DNA from: Actinocatenispora sp963815125
GTDB taxonomy: Bacteria > Actinomycetota > Actinomycetes > Mycobacteriales > Micromonosporaceae
DNA length: 64,000 bases
Direction of reading: 5' to 3'
NCBI GenBank assembly: GCA_963815125.1
Contig: CAWFFM010000002.1
Location: 620,001-684,000, forward strand
Below the pieces are notes generated by a model. The model was not told the origin of the DNA, searched no databases, and saw only the letters and a program-made list of their open reading frames with translations. Shown here one piece after another: positions 25,826 through 34,141 of this stretch (positions within the stretch are counted from its first letter, which is position 1; each line of letters opens with the position of its first letter). A program made the position numbers and the translations under genes.

Positions 25826-25843
25826 GCCGGCCCGCGGGCCGGC
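25826..25843 (-). terminator. Palindromic hairpin downstream of the M28 peptidase gene
   Basis: GCCGGCCCGCGGGCCGGC is an 18-base perfect palindrome, 40 bp after the M28 stop codon on the minus strand, with further GGTG/CACC pairing outside it. It probably terminates the peptidase transcript. Two GGTGGGCGC repeats lie beside it. Confidence 0.55.
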
Positions 25844-25859
25844 GCCACCGGCACTCGTA

Positions 25860-25877
25860 CTAGTGGAGGTAACGCAT
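25860..25877 (-). CDS. Possible five-codon ORF (MRYLH) just after the M28 gene
   Basis: ATG CGT TAC CTC CAC TAG starts 5 bases after the M28 stop codon (25883) and has a strong AAGGGAGG in front, with the M28 stop embedded in that region. It precedes the palindromic hairpin. It may be a leader-type peptide or simply a chance start after an incidental AGGAGG-like sequence. No homology can be claimed at this size. Confidence 0.15.
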   Translation of the reverse strand: MRYLH

Positions 25878-25882
25878 CGCTG

Positions 25883-27514
25883 TCACCTCCCTTGTCTCAT
25901 CGGGGGGCGGCGCATCGCCGGGGGTGCGGCGCTGCGGCGGTTGCCCGCAGGTCTGTTCGGCCGGTACAGCTGCGGTACCTGGCCTGCTCGGGTCGACGCG
26001 GCCACGCTCACGCCACCCCGCTGCGTGAGCACGTCGCTGACGTCGGTGGCGAACCGGCCGATGGTCCAGGCCAGCGCACCGGTGTTACGGCGAAGCTCAG
26101 GCCGGTCGATGTTCGACAGGTCGTCGCAGCTCTGGTGGTAGCAGGAGTCGTACATCTGACCCGCCCGGCCGCCGAACTGCTGCGCTTCTTCGATGGTCTT
26201 GAGTCCGATGGTGCCGCCGTCGATGCCGCCGATCGGTATGCCGGCCGCGGCGAACGGCTCGTGATCCGATCCGATGTTGCTCAGATCCTGGGTCTCGTAC
26301 GGAATCTGCCGGGACCGGTAGTAGCCGGCCAGTACGCCCTCCACGGCCCCGGAACCCGCCGGTCCCGGCCCTGCGCCGGTACCCGGGTGGTCACTGTCGT
26401 CGCCGTCCATCACGAACCGCGCGAAGTTGGGGGCGGCGATCAGTTCGGCGTTGAGATACAGCGCCACGTCGCGACGCTGCTGCGGATCCAGACCGTCGAC
26501 GTAGTGGCCGGAACCGATGTCGATCAGCTCCTCGGCGCCCCACCATGCGAACCGCACCGCATTGGTGACCCGGCGCTGGTACGGGGCGAGCCGTAGCGCC
26601 GTCTCGAGCATCGCTGCGGCGCTTGAGGCGTTGTCATCGATGCCGGGCCCTTCCCCGACGCTGTCCAGGTGCGCGCCCGCCAGCACCACCCGATCGGTCC
26701 GACCGCCGGTGGTCTGCGCGATGATGTTCTGCGTAGTTGCCGCCACGGTGTGCGCCCGCAGGTCGAGATGGAGTGTGACGGTGCCAGCAGCCGCCGCGGC
26801 GAACTGTTCGCCCTGCTGCTGGGCGATCATCGCCATCGGCACCCGGACCAGCTCCGGGGTGAACACCTGGATCCGGTAGATGTTCTCCGGCCGTGGGGTG
26901 ACCAGATAGGACAGCACCGCGCGGGCGCCCAGGTCCGCGGCGACGCTCTGCTGCGCGACGAAACCGCACGAACCGCGGGGAACCACCACGATGGAGTCGC
27001 GTACCTGCCGGCCGGCGAAGTCTTCGGGCCGGCAGCCGGCGTCGGTGACCGGTTGACCGTCCCGGCGGTCGGGCAGTGCCACCACCGGTGCGGTGATGCC
27101 ACCCGAGGGTGTGCCGATCGACCAGCGGGACAGCAGAACCCGTACCGGTCGGTCGGTCCTGGTGATCTGTGCCTCTTCGCGGTCGATGTGGAAGTCCTGG
27201 TAGGGAACCGTCTGCCGGGTCACCTGGTAGCCGGCCCTGGTCAGTTGCCCGACCAGGTAGTCGGCGGATGCGCTGAAGCCAGGTGTCCCGGCGGCGCGGG
27301 TGCCGGCGCTGCGGTCGGCGGCGTGCTGCCAGGCGACCAGGTGCCGGTAACCGCCGTCGCCGACCGTGTGCTCGAGCCGCTCGGCGAGCCAGTACCGGTC
27401 CGGTGTCGTGGCGGCGGCCACGGGCCCGGCCGGGTTGAGCGCGGCCAGTGGTGCCAGCGCCGCCACGACGGTGACGAGCGCTCGGACAGCGCGGCGTGCG
27501 GTGGTAGCTGACAT
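25883..27514 (-). CDS. Secreted M28 family metallopeptidase with PA domain
   Basis: A 543-residue exported aminopeptidase-type enzyme. The signal peptide covers about residues 1-35 (RRAVRALVTVVAALAPLAAL). A protease-associated domain occupies about 120-245 (IVVVPRGSCGFVAQQSVAADLGA). The M28 catalytic core has His282 in AGAHLDS, Asp293 in GIDDNASS, Glu328/Glu329 in WWGAEE, and the final His in GSDHEPF. Where the family has NxDM, this protein reads LNAELIAAPN, so Glu357 takes the place of the usual metal-binding Asp. It probably trims peptides outside the cell. ATG 27514 is chosen over 27688 because AGGAG is upstream and the signal peptide then starts properly. The C-terminal tail is basic and Pro/Arg-rich. 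Confidence 0.9.
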   Translation of the reverse strand: MSATTARRAVRALVTVVAALAPLAALNPAGPVAAATTPDRYWLAERLEHTVGDGGYRHLVAWQHAADRSAGTRAAGTPGFSASADYLVGQLTRAGYQVTRQTVPYQDFHIDREEAQITRTDRPVRVLLSRWSIGTPSGGITAPVVALPDRRDGQPVTDAGCRPEDFAGRQVRDSIVVVPRGSCGFVAQQSVAADLGARAVLSYLVTPRPENIYRIQVFTPELVRVPMAMIAQQQGEQFAAAAAGTVTLHLDLRAHTVAATTQNIIAQTTGGRTDRVVLAGAHLDSVGEGPGIDDNASSAAAMLETALRLAPYQRRVTNAVRFAWWGAEELIDIGSGHYVDGLDPQQRRDVALYLNAELIAAPNFARFVMDGDDSDHPGTGAGPGPAGSGAVEGVLAGYYRSRQIPYETQDLSNIGSDHEPFAAAGIPIGGIDGGTIGLKTIEEAQQFGGRAGQMYDSCYHQSCDDLSNIDRPELRRNTGALAWTIGRFATDVSDVLTQRGGVSVAASTRAGQVPQLYRPNRPAGNRRSAAPPAMRRPPMRQGR

Positions 27515-27653
27515 CCGGTTTCTCCTGTCGTCCGGTGGGCGGTGCCCCACCGAGCTGTGTCGATCCCACTGGCCGTGTCGGCTGAGCCGGCGCCGATGGG
27601 CGGGGTTGCACTGGTCGAACGCCGAACCCCTCCGGTACCGGCGGGCATGGGTG

Positions 27654-28814
27654 TCAGTGCCACGCCACGGTGCACCCCCGCAGGCCACGCAGGGTCAGGT
27701 TGTCCCGGTACCGGGGCGCTGCGACGGTCCGCAGCGTCGGATGTCGGCTGGCGAGGATCCTGAGAACAGTGCCGGTCAGGCGAGCGGCGATCGGCGATCC
27801 CAGGCATGAATGTGCGCCACGCCCGAAGCCGAGATGCGGATTGGGTGTGCGGTCCAGGCACACGGTGTCCGGTGCGGTGAACCGTGCGGGATCGCGGTTC
27901 GCCGCACCCAGCAGGAGAGTCACCGCCTGGCCGGCGTGGATCCGTTCCCCACCCAACACGGTGTCCTGGACGCAGACCCGGGCCAGTGCCTGTACCGGGC
28001 AGCCGTACCGGGCGAGTTCCTCGACGGCCGGCCCCGACGCCGAGACCGGGAACCGGCCCAGTCCTCCGGATTCCAGCAGGGCGACGGTGGCCAGACCGAG
28101 CAGCTTGCTCGCGGAGGTGTACCCGGCGTGCAGCAGTACACGCAGGGTGTTCGCCAGCACCGGACGCTCCACGTCGGGCCCGGCGTGCCGGGCCAGATGG
28201 CCGACGACGCCATTGGGCGGCGGCTGGTCCAACCAGTGTGCGGTGTATTCGGCGAGTTGTGCCCGGGCCGTCATGGCCGCGCTGCCCTTCTCCGGCCACA
28301 GCCCGGCGTCCATGCCGTCGGCGATCGCGTCGGCGACCGGTACGAACCAGTCCAGCTCCGGTTCCGATACGCCCAGCAGAGCCATCGTGGTGCTCAGGGC
28401 GAGTGGCTCGGCGAGGTCGGTCACGAGATCGAACTGGTCACGTGCGGCGAGTTCGCGCAGCACCGCATCGACCTGTGCGCTGATGGTCCGGGTGAGCGCC
28501 GGTCCGTCGACGGTGCGGAGGGCCTCCATCAGCAGCCTGCGTACCGCGGTGTGCTCCGGTGGGTCGAGCGACTGGACGCTGAGGGCCTGGATGGGAACAT
28601 CCTCGCCCGCCCGGCGCCAGTCCGAGCCGAACCGTGCGGTGTCGCGGAGTACGGCGACGCAGTCGCGGTGACGGGTGAGGATCCACGAGTCGAACCGGGG
28701 GTACCAGAAGAGTGGCCGGTTCTCCCGTAGCCAGGCCAGCGCCGGGTAGGGGTCGGGCAGGATGCTCGGGTGTGCGAGCGCCAGGATCGGATCGTCAGTC
28801 AGGAGTTCCCGCAC
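27654..28814 (-). CDS. Cytochrome P450
   Basis: A 386-residue soluble bacterial P450. The heme-binding loop is HLGFGRGAHSCLG (Cys about 336). The K-helix ExxR is in EELARYG. DPPEHTAVRRLL is the typical C-helix. The I-helix reads LLHAGYTSASKLL: the usual acid-alcohol pair (D/E-T) for oxygen activation is replaced by Thr-Ser. That may reduce classical monooxygenation or mark an unusual reaction. GTG 28814 has GGAG 6 bases before it. It lies 139 bp upstream of the M28 gene and has no adjacent ferredoxin gene. The substrate is unknown; nothing directly links it to the carotenoid operon that begins 1.8 kb away. Confidence 0.9.
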   Translation of the reverse strand: MRELLTDDPILALAHPSILPDPYPALAWLRENRPLFWYPRFDSWILTRHRDCVAVLRDTARFGSDWRRAGEDVPIQALSVQSLDPPEHTAVRRLLMEALRTVDGPALTRTISAQVDAVLRELAARDQFDLVTDLAEPLALSTTMALLGVSEPELDWFVPVADAIADGMDAGLWPEKGSAAMTARAQLAEYTAHWLDQPPPNGVVGHLARHAGPDVERPVLANTLRVLLHAGYTSASKLLGLATVALLESGGLGRFPVSASGPAVEELARYGCPVQALARVCVQDTVLGGERIHAGQAVTLLLGAANRDPARFTAPDTVCLDRTPNPHLGFGRGAHSCLGSPIAARLTGTVLRILASRHPTLRTVAAPRYRDNLTLRGLRGCTVAWH

Positions 28815-28981
28815 GGCATACTCCGATACCGAAAGTGGACATCAAGAGCACTTCCAGACATCGGTACTTTAACAGTAAAGACCTCGGTTGTGGGCTTCGT
28901 GTGGTCGCTTATTCACCTTATGTAGGAAGGGTGATGGCCGAATGCGTACCTGCCGTGGCGACCCCCGAACACGCGTGCCGG

Positions 28982-30469
28982 TCAGGAGAGCGCCGGAGCC
29001 TCGGGCGCGATCTGTTCCGCCGAGTCGGTGATGTTGGCGGCCATGCCGCCGAACACCAGACTGTGGAACGGAGCGATGGCCTTCCAGTAGAGGTGCCCGG
29101 CGAAGCCGTGCGGCTGGAACAGTGCGCGCTGCCGATAGATGCTGCCGCTGGTGGTGCTGTCCGGATCCGGTATGACGCTCAGCTCCAGCCAGGCCCGACC
29201 GGGAAGCCTCATCTCCGCACGTAACAGCAACCGCCGGCCCCGGTCCAACCGCTCCACCCGCCACCAGTCCAGCGCCTCGCCGGTGTGCAGCCGGTGCGGG
29301 TCACGCCTGCCCCGGCGCAGTCCGACGCCGCCGATCATCCGGTCCGCCCAGCCCCGTACCGCCCACCCGAGCGGCATCGAATACCAGCCGTTCTGCCCGC
29401 CGATGCTCTCCACCACCCGCCACAGCTGGTCCGGGCCGGCCGGGCTGCGCCGTTGACGTACATCCTGGTAGACGGTGCCGCCCGACCAGTCGGGGTCGGC
29501 AGGTGAGGGCTGGGAGGGATCAGCCGGCCAGTCGGCGTCCGACCAGCGGGTGGTCACCTCGGCCTCCCGGATCCGGGTGAGGGCCAGGTCGACCGCCTGT
29601 TCGAAGTGCAGCAGTCCCTCCGGTGGATCCGGGACCAGTTCGGCGATGTCGTGTTCCTGGCAGATGACCTCGTGGATGAGTGACTCGATCAGGGGCACCG
29701 CTATCGAACGAGGCACCGGGGTGACGAAGTTGACCCACTGCGCCGACAGCCAGGGCGTCAGTACCGGCATGGGCAGCACCGCTCGGCGCGGTAGTCGCGC
29801 CACCGCCGCATAGCGGCGCATCATCTCCAGGTAGGTCAGGACATCCGGGCCGCCGATGTCGAAGGTGCGGTTGATCGAGCCCGGGAACTCGGCGGCGGCG
29901 ATCAGATAGCGCAGTACGTCGCGGATCGCGATGGGTTGGATCCGGTTGTGCACCCATCGCGGGGTCACCATCGCGGGCAGCCGCTCGGTGAGATACCGCA
30001 GCATCTCGAAGCTCGCCGAGCCGGACCCCAGGATCACCGCGGCCTGCAGGACGACGGCCGGTACCGGCGCCTCCAGTAGGATCCGGCCGACCTCGGTACG
30101 CGACGCGAGGTGCGCGGACAACGGCTCCCCGGACGGGTGCAGCCCGCCCAGGTACACGATCCGGGAGACCTCCGCCTTGGCTGCGGCGTCGGACACGATG
30201 AACGCGCCGCGCCGGTCCAGCGCGGCGAAGTCCCGGGAGTGCAGGGCGTGTACGAGGTAGTAGACGACCTCCTGGTCGAGCATCGCACGCCTGATCGACC
30301 TGGCGTCGAGTACGTCGCCCTGCTGTACCTCGACCTCGTCACGCCACGGCAGGTCGGTCAGCTTGTCGGGGTTTCGCGACACCACCCGCACGGTGTGCCC
30401 GGCGTGCAGCAGCTCGGGGACGAGTCGGCCCCCGATGTAGCCGGTCGCCCCCAGTACCAGACACCGCAT
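28982..30469 (-). CDS. NAD(P)-binding oxidoreductase with DUF2867 domain
   Basis: A 495-residue protein. Residues 1-230 form an atypical SDR (NmrA/RmlD-like) domain with GATGYIGGRL at the N-terminus. The C-terminal half (about 310-490) has the DUF2867 pattern: YQDVRQRRSP, WYSMPLGWAVRGWADRMIGG, RAEMRLPGRAWLELSV, and YWKAIAPFHSLVFGGMAANI. Proteins of this kind sit beside carotenoid and photolyase genes in many actinobacteria and appear to be light-induced; their reaction is not established. ATG 30469 has only a poor ribosome binding site. It is transcribed away from crtYc, sharing the divergent promoter with the TGCATCG repeats. Confidence 0.87.
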   Translation of the reverse strand: MRCLVLGATGYIGGRLVPELLHAGHTVRVVSRNPDKLTDLPWRDEVEVQQGDVLDARSIRRAMLDQEVVYYLVHALHSRDFAALDRRGAFIVSDAAAKAEVSRIVYLGGLHPSGEPLSAHLASRTEVGRILLEAPVPAVVLQAAVILGSGSASFEMLRYLTERLPAMVTPRWVHNRIQPIAIRDVLRYLIAAAEFPGSINRTFDIGGPDVLTYLEMMRRYAAVARLPRRAVLPMPVLTPWLSAQWVNFVTPVPRSIAVPLIESLIHEVICQEHDIAELVPDPPEGLLHFEQAVDLALTRIREAEVTTRWSDADWPADPSQPSPADPDWSGGTVYQDVRQRRSPAGPDQLWRVVESIGGQNGWYSMPLGWAVRGWADRMIGGVGLRRGRRDPHRLHTGEALDWWRVERLDRGRRLLLRAEMRLPGRAWLELSVIPDPDSTTSGSIYRQRALFQPHGFAGHLYWKAIAPFHSLVFGGMAANITDSAEQIAPEAPALS

Positions 30470-30567
30470 TTCTGCATCATGCCCTGCGACCCGGGGTGTC
30501 GCGGACCGAACGTCGCAGCGGCCGGCACGCTGCCGGTCGGCCGGCTGCACGGTATGCTCTCAGAAGC

Positions 30568-30591
30568 TGCATCGATTTATGCATCGTTTAT
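30568..30591. promoter_or_regulatory. Tandem 12-bp direct repeat (TGCATCG), candidate LitR/CarH operator A
   Basis: TGCATCGATTTA (30568-30579) is followed immediately by TGCATCGTTTAT (30580-30591). It lies in the 138-bp divergent region between the DUF2867 gene and crtYc, 17 bp ahead of the crtYc start. A very similar pair, TGCATCGTTTTC + TGCGTCGAAATT, is in the crtI/phr divergent region. CarH-family B12 photoreceptors bind tandem direct repeats, so this is the expected kind of site for the LitR-type regulator encoded at 34142-35026. Confidence 0.65.
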
Positions 30592-30607
30592 CCGAAGGGT
30601 CGGGTCG

Positions 30608-30919
30608 ATGGACTCGTGGCAGTACGCTCTACTGCTCGCGCTGTGCGTCGTACTGACGCTGCCGCTGGAGTTCGTGCTCGGAGCCCGGGTCTACCGCCGC
30701 CCCCGCACCCTTCTGCGCACCCTCCTGCCGGTGCTGACCGTGTTCGCCGGCTGGGACCTGGTCGCGGTGTACCGCGGTGACTGGTGGTACAGCGCGCAGC
30801 GCACCCTGCGCGTCACGCTACTCGGCCTGCCGGTGGAGGAGTGGCTGTTCTTCCTGGTCATACCCATCTGCGCGGTACTGACCTACGAGGCGTTGGGACG
30901 ACGGCAGGTGTCACGGTGA
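30608..30919 (+). CDS. crtYc: Lycopene cyclase subunit CrtYc
   Basis: A 103-residue integral membrane protein with three hydrophobic segments. The motif PVEEWLFFLVIP (about residues 75-86) matches the PxE(E/D) signature of C-type heterodimeric lycopene cyclases. With CrtYd it cyclises the ends of lycopene to beta- or epsilon-ionone rings in the membrane. ATG 30608 is right behind operator A, with GAAGGG as a poor to moderate ribosome binding site. The stop codon overlaps the GTG of crtYd (GTGA), so the two subunits are coupled. This is the first gene of a five-gene operon (crtYc, crtYd, acyltransferase, glycosyltransferase, P450). Confidence 0.92.
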   Translation: MDSWQYALLLALCVVLTLPLEFVLGARVYRRPRTLLRTLLPVLTVFAGWDLVAVYRGDWWYSAQRTLRVTLLGLPVEEWLFFLVIPICAVLTYEALGRRQVSR

Positions 30920-31278
30920 GGGGCGAGTACACCGTGGCGGCCGGGTGCGCGCCGCTCGCCGTCGTCGCGCTGGAAGTGCTGATCCTGCGTACCGGGTTAC
31001 TGCGTCGTGGGCGGTTCTGGATGGCGGTCCTGGTGACCCTCGCCTTCCAGATTCCGGTCGACGGCTGGCTGACCCGGCTGCCCGCCCCGATCGTGAGCTA
31101 CGCCCCTGGCGTCGTGTCCGGGGTGCGCTGGCCCTGGGACATACCGGTCGAGGACTTCGGTTTCGGGTTCGCGATGACCGCACTCACCCTGTTGCTGTGG
31201 GAGCGGGCCCGGCGTCGGGACTCTCGTAGCGCAGGGCCGGCCGCCCTGCACCGGGAACCGCAGGCCGATCGTGGCTGA
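30916..31278 (+). CDS. crtYd: Lycopene cyclase subunit CrtYd
   Basis: A 120-residue membrane protein with three hydrophobic segments and the paired signature PVEDFGFGF (about residues 76-84), the second active-site acidic motif of the heterodimer. It should act together with CrtYc on lycopene. GTG 30916 overlaps the crtYc stop codon. The C-terminus is Arg-rich and cytoplasmic. The next gene begins 8 bases before its end, so the operon is tightly packed. Length fits the family (about 110-130 residues). Confidence 0.92.
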   Translation: MRGEYTVAAGCAPLAVVALEVLILRTGLLRRGRFWMAVLVTLAFQIPVDGWLTRLPAPIVSYAPGVVSGVRWPWDIPVEDFGFGFAMTALTLLLWERARRRDSRSAGPAALHREPQADRG

Positions 31279-31936
31279 GCTGCTGGCCGCGCCGATGCTG
31301 GCCGCGTTCCGTCGCCTGGTACGCCGGGGCCTCGCCGGCGTGTGGACGCGGGGTCAACTGCCCGTCGGCCCGGTGGTGTGGGCCGCCAACCACCACAGCT
31401 GGTGGGACCCGTTCCTGGCCGCCGCTCTGGTGACCGGCGCCGGCCGTCGCCCCGGACTGTTGATGCGCCAGGACAACCTGGCCAGATTCGGCTTCCTGAG
31501 CCACGTCGGAGTCCTCGGCACCGGCCAGTTCCGCCGCGGTCTGGACATGCTGCGGGCAGGCCGTGTGCTGGTCGTCTATCCGGAAGCCGAGCTGCGGCCC
31601 GTCGGGGCACCGGGGCCGCTGGCCGCGGGCGCGGCCTGGTACGCCACGCGGGCCCCCGCCCGGCTGTGTGCGGTCGCCGTCCGGGTGTTGCTGCGCGGCG
31701 AGCAGTTCCCGGAGGCCTATCTGACGTTCACCGAGATCGACACGCACGGATCGACGCAGCGGGTGACCGGGCGGCTGCGGTCCCGGCTCACCCAGGATCT
31801 GGCTGACCTGGATGAGCTGAACGCCGTTGCCGAGCCACGAAGGCCGCTGCCCGGTTTCGATCTGATGTTGCGCGGACGCCGCGGCTGGGACCAGCGGCTG
31901 CGAACACCTGGTCGGGTGCCATGGCCACGCCGCTAG
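31271..31936 (+). CDS. PlsC-like acyltransferase of the carotenoid operon
   Basis: A 221-residue acyltransferase of the LPLAT/PlsC superfamily. NHHSWWDPF (about residues 36-44) supplies the Hx4D catalytic motif, and YPEAELR (about 101-107) stands in for the FPEGTR motif, with EAE rather than EGT. PlsC-type enzymes in carotenoid loci (for example CruD) acylate the sugar of glycosylated carotenoids. That is the likeliest role here because a GT gene follows with a 16-base overlap, though phospholipid acylation is the alternative. GTG 31271 lies inside the crtYd end, so translation is coupled. Confidence 0.82.
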   Translation: MAELLAAPMLAAFRRLVRRGLAGVWTRGQLPVGPVVWAANHHSWWDPFLAAALVTGAGRRPGLLMRQDNLARFGFLSHVGVLGTGQFRRGLDMLRAGRVLVVYPEAELRPVGAPGPLAAGAAWYATRAPARLCAVAVRVLLRGEQFPEAYLTFTEIDTHGSTQRVTGRLRSRLTQDLADLDELNAVAEPRRPLPGFDLMLRGRRGWDQRLRTPGRVPWPRR

Positions 31937-32997
31937 CCGCCGCCGTCGCCGGATTCCACCTGGTGAAGCTGACCGGGCTGCTCGCCAACCTCGTCGCGTT
32001 CCCGACCTTGCGGCCGGCACCGGTCCGCCGCCGGCTGCCCACCTCGATCCTGGTGCCGGCCCGCGACGAGGCCCTCCGCCTGCCCGACGCGCTGCCCGGG
32101 CTGCTGGCCCAACCGGCGAGCGAGATCCTGATCCTGGACGACAACTCCACCGACCGCACCGCCGAAGTGGTTGTACAGGCCGCTGCCCGGGACCCCCGGG
32201 TCCGGTTGCTGTCCGGCACCCCGCCGCCGCCCGGGTGGACCGGAAAGAACTGGGCATGCCATCAGCTCGCCGAGGCGGCCCGCGGCGAACTGCTGGTGTT
32301 CTGCGACGCAGACGTACAGCTTGCGCCGGGTGCTCTGGACGCACTGCACGCCGAACTGCGCGCACAGCATGCCGAGGTGTTCTCGGTGTTCCCCCGCCAG
32401 TACACCGCGACGATGGGGGAGCGGCTGCTGGTGCCTCTCATCGACGACGTACTCCTGTCGTTCCTGCCGCACGGCCTGCTGGACCTGCCGGTCCCAGCGG
32501 CGGCGAGCGCAAACGGTCAGTTGCTGGCCTTCCGCCGGCGGGCGTACCGGACGGTGGGGGGACATGCGGCGGTGGCCGGCGCGGTGGTGGAGGATCTGGC
32601 GCTGGCCCGCCGTACCCGCCGATGCGGCCTCAAGCTCGGTCTGGCTCTCGGTGGCGACCTGGTCGGCGCCCGGATGTACCACGGCTACACCGAGACGGTC
32701 CGCGGCTTCGGCAAGAGTCTTCGTGCCGCACACGGCGGGCACGACCTGGTGCTCCTGGTCAGCGCCGGTTGGCACCTGGTCGCCTATGCGCTGCCGTGGC
32801 TGCGGTGGCGGCACGGCGCCGGGTGGCGTGCGGCAGCGCTGCTCGGCCTGGCGCACCGGGTACTGGTCAACGTGAAGACCGGTCGGGGCTCACCGGCCGA
32901 GGCCGCTCTGGTTCCGGTCACCCCGTTCGCCGCGTTGCCCGTGTACGCGGTGGCGCTGCGTCGGGAGGCACGATGGAAGGGTCGGCGGTACCGGTGA
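31921..32997 (+). CDS. GT2 family glycosyltransferase (carotenoid glycosylation)
   Basis: A 358-residue GT2 enzyme. The GT-A fold shows PTSILVPARDEALRLP (about residue 40), DDNSTDRTAEVV (about 71) and the metal-binding DAD in FCDADVQ (about 125). A C-terminal hydrophobic region (about 270-345) has several membrane-associated helices. Such CrtQ/CruC-like enzymes attach a sugar to a hydroxylated carotenoid. Being between an acyltransferase and a P450 gene in the crtYc operon supports that role, but substrate and sugar are inferred. ATG 31921 overlaps the end of the acyltransferase gene by 16 bases. Confidence 0.85.
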   Translation: MATPLAAAVAGFHLVKLTGLLANLVAFPTLRPAPVRRRLPTSILVPARDEALRLPDALPGLLAQPASEILILDDNSTDRTAEVVVQAAARDPRVRLLSGTPPPPGWTGKNWACHQLAEAARGELLVFCDADVQLAPGALDALHAELRAQHAEVFSVFPRQYTATMGERLLVPLIDDVLLSFLPHGLLDLPVPAAASANGQLLAFRRRAYRTVGGHAAVAGAVVEDLALARRTRRCGLKLGLALGGDLVGARMYHGYTETVRGFGKSLRAAHGGHDLVLLVSAGWHLVAYALPWLRWRHGAGWRAAALLGLAHRVLVNVKTGRGSPAEAALVPVTPFAALPVYAVALRREARWKGRRYR

Positions 32998-34115
32998 ACG
33001 GCCCGCTGCCACGACCCCCCGGGTTGCCGCTGCTGGGACACCTGTGGCAGTGGACGACCGACCCGCTGGCACTGCTTCATGCAGGCGTGCGCGCCGGTCC
33101 TGTGTTCGCCCTGCGGCTGTGGCGGCACGCAGTGGTGGGTTTCCGACCGGACTGGAACCGAGCCGTACTCAACGACCTGGACACATTCCGTAGCCGGGGC
33201 AGCCTGAGTGCGCTCAGCCCCTACCTCGCGGCCGGCGTGGTGCACACCGACGCGCCACAGCACGCCGACCGCCGCCGGCAGTTGAACCGCCACTTCAGCG
33301 CGCGGGCCCTGACCGCGGTGGACGACAGCCTGCGGGCTGTCGCCGAGGCGCACCGGCCCGCCGGGGAGTTCGAGGCACTTGCCTGGTCGGGTCGGGTGGT
33401 GCGACACATGCTCAATGCCGCACTGTTCGCCGGTCAACTGCCCGACCGGTTGCTCGCGTCCTACCTCGCCCCGCTGCACCGGCGCATCCCCGTACCGATG
33501 CTGCCCAGACCGGTACTGTTCGGCCGGCTGGCCGCCGCGGTGTCCGCTGCCCTGGACCGGCCGGTCGCCGGAAGCATCGCCGGACACCTGTCCCGGCAGC
33601 AGGATGCGGCGGAGGAACTGCGGGTCGCGCTGGCCGCCGGGTACGACACCACCGCGCACACGCTGGCCTGGGCGGTGTGGCAACTGGCCGCCGAACGGCA
33701 ATGGCGAGACGTGGCCACGTTGCCGATGTTCCTGGACGAGGTGCTGCGGCTGTACCCGGCTGGTTGGCTCGGCAGCCGGATCGCGGCCCGGGACACCGAG
33801 GCCGCCGGGGTCCCGGTGCCGGCTGGGACGTTGGTGATGTATTCGCCCTACCTCACCCACCGGGACCCGGACCTGTGGCCGCGACCGGAGGTCTTCCGGC
33901 CGCAACGGTTCGCCGACGGCCGTCCCGCCTGGGGCTATCTGCCGTTCGCGGCCGGCCCGCGTACCTGCCTGGGTGCCCATCTGGCGCGCCGGATGCTGGG
34001 CGCGGCACTGGCGGTGTTGTGTACCGGAGAACTGAGCCAGGTGTGCGGCGACGCACGCATCCGGGTCGGGATCACCCTGCGTCCACGCGGCCCTCTGCTG
34101 CTCCGCTCGTACTGA
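32973..34115 (+). CDS. Cytochrome P450 of the carotenoid operon
   Basis: A 380-residue P450, slightly short for the class. The I-helix AGYDTTAHTLAW (about residues 221-232) has the complete acid-alcohol pair. The ExxR is in DEVLRLYP. The heme loop is FAAGPRTCLG (about residues 328-337). The proline-rich N-terminus PRPPGLPLLGHL resembles membrane-side entry of class II-type P450s. As no 1',2'-hydratase (CruF) is visible, this P450 is the best candidate to add the hydroxyl that the neighbouring GT glycosylates (inference). ATG 32973 has GGGAGG just upstream and overlaps the GT gene by 25 bases. It ends the operon, converging on litR. Confidence 0.9.
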   Translation: MEGSAVPVNGPLPRPPGLPLLGHLWQWTTDPLALLHAGVRAGPVFALRLWRHAVVGFRPDWNRAVLNDLDTFRSRGSLSALSPYLAAGVVHTDAPQHADRRRQLNRHFSARALTAVDDSLRAVAEAHRPAGEFEALAWSGRVVRHMLNAALFAGQLPDRLLASYLAPLHRRIPVPMLPRPVLFGRLAAAVSAALDRPVAGSIAGHLSRQQDAAEELRVALAAGYDTTAHTLAWAVWQLAAERQWRDVATLPMFLDEVLRLYPAGWLGSRIAARDTEAAGVPVPAGTLVMYSPYLTHRDPDLWPRPEVFRPQRFADGRPAWGYLPFAAGPRTCLGAHLARRMLGAALAVLCTGELSQVCGDARIRVGITLRPRGPLLLRSY

Positions 34116-34141
34116 GTGCCGTCGCTGTGTGCCGAGGCCTG

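Noticed and set aside
25863..25900. Plus-strand peptide THRCHLPC resembling a radical-SAM cysteine cluster
   Set aside because: Spacing does not fit CxxxCxxC, the frame is antisense to the M28 gene, and no start or ribosome binding site precedes it.
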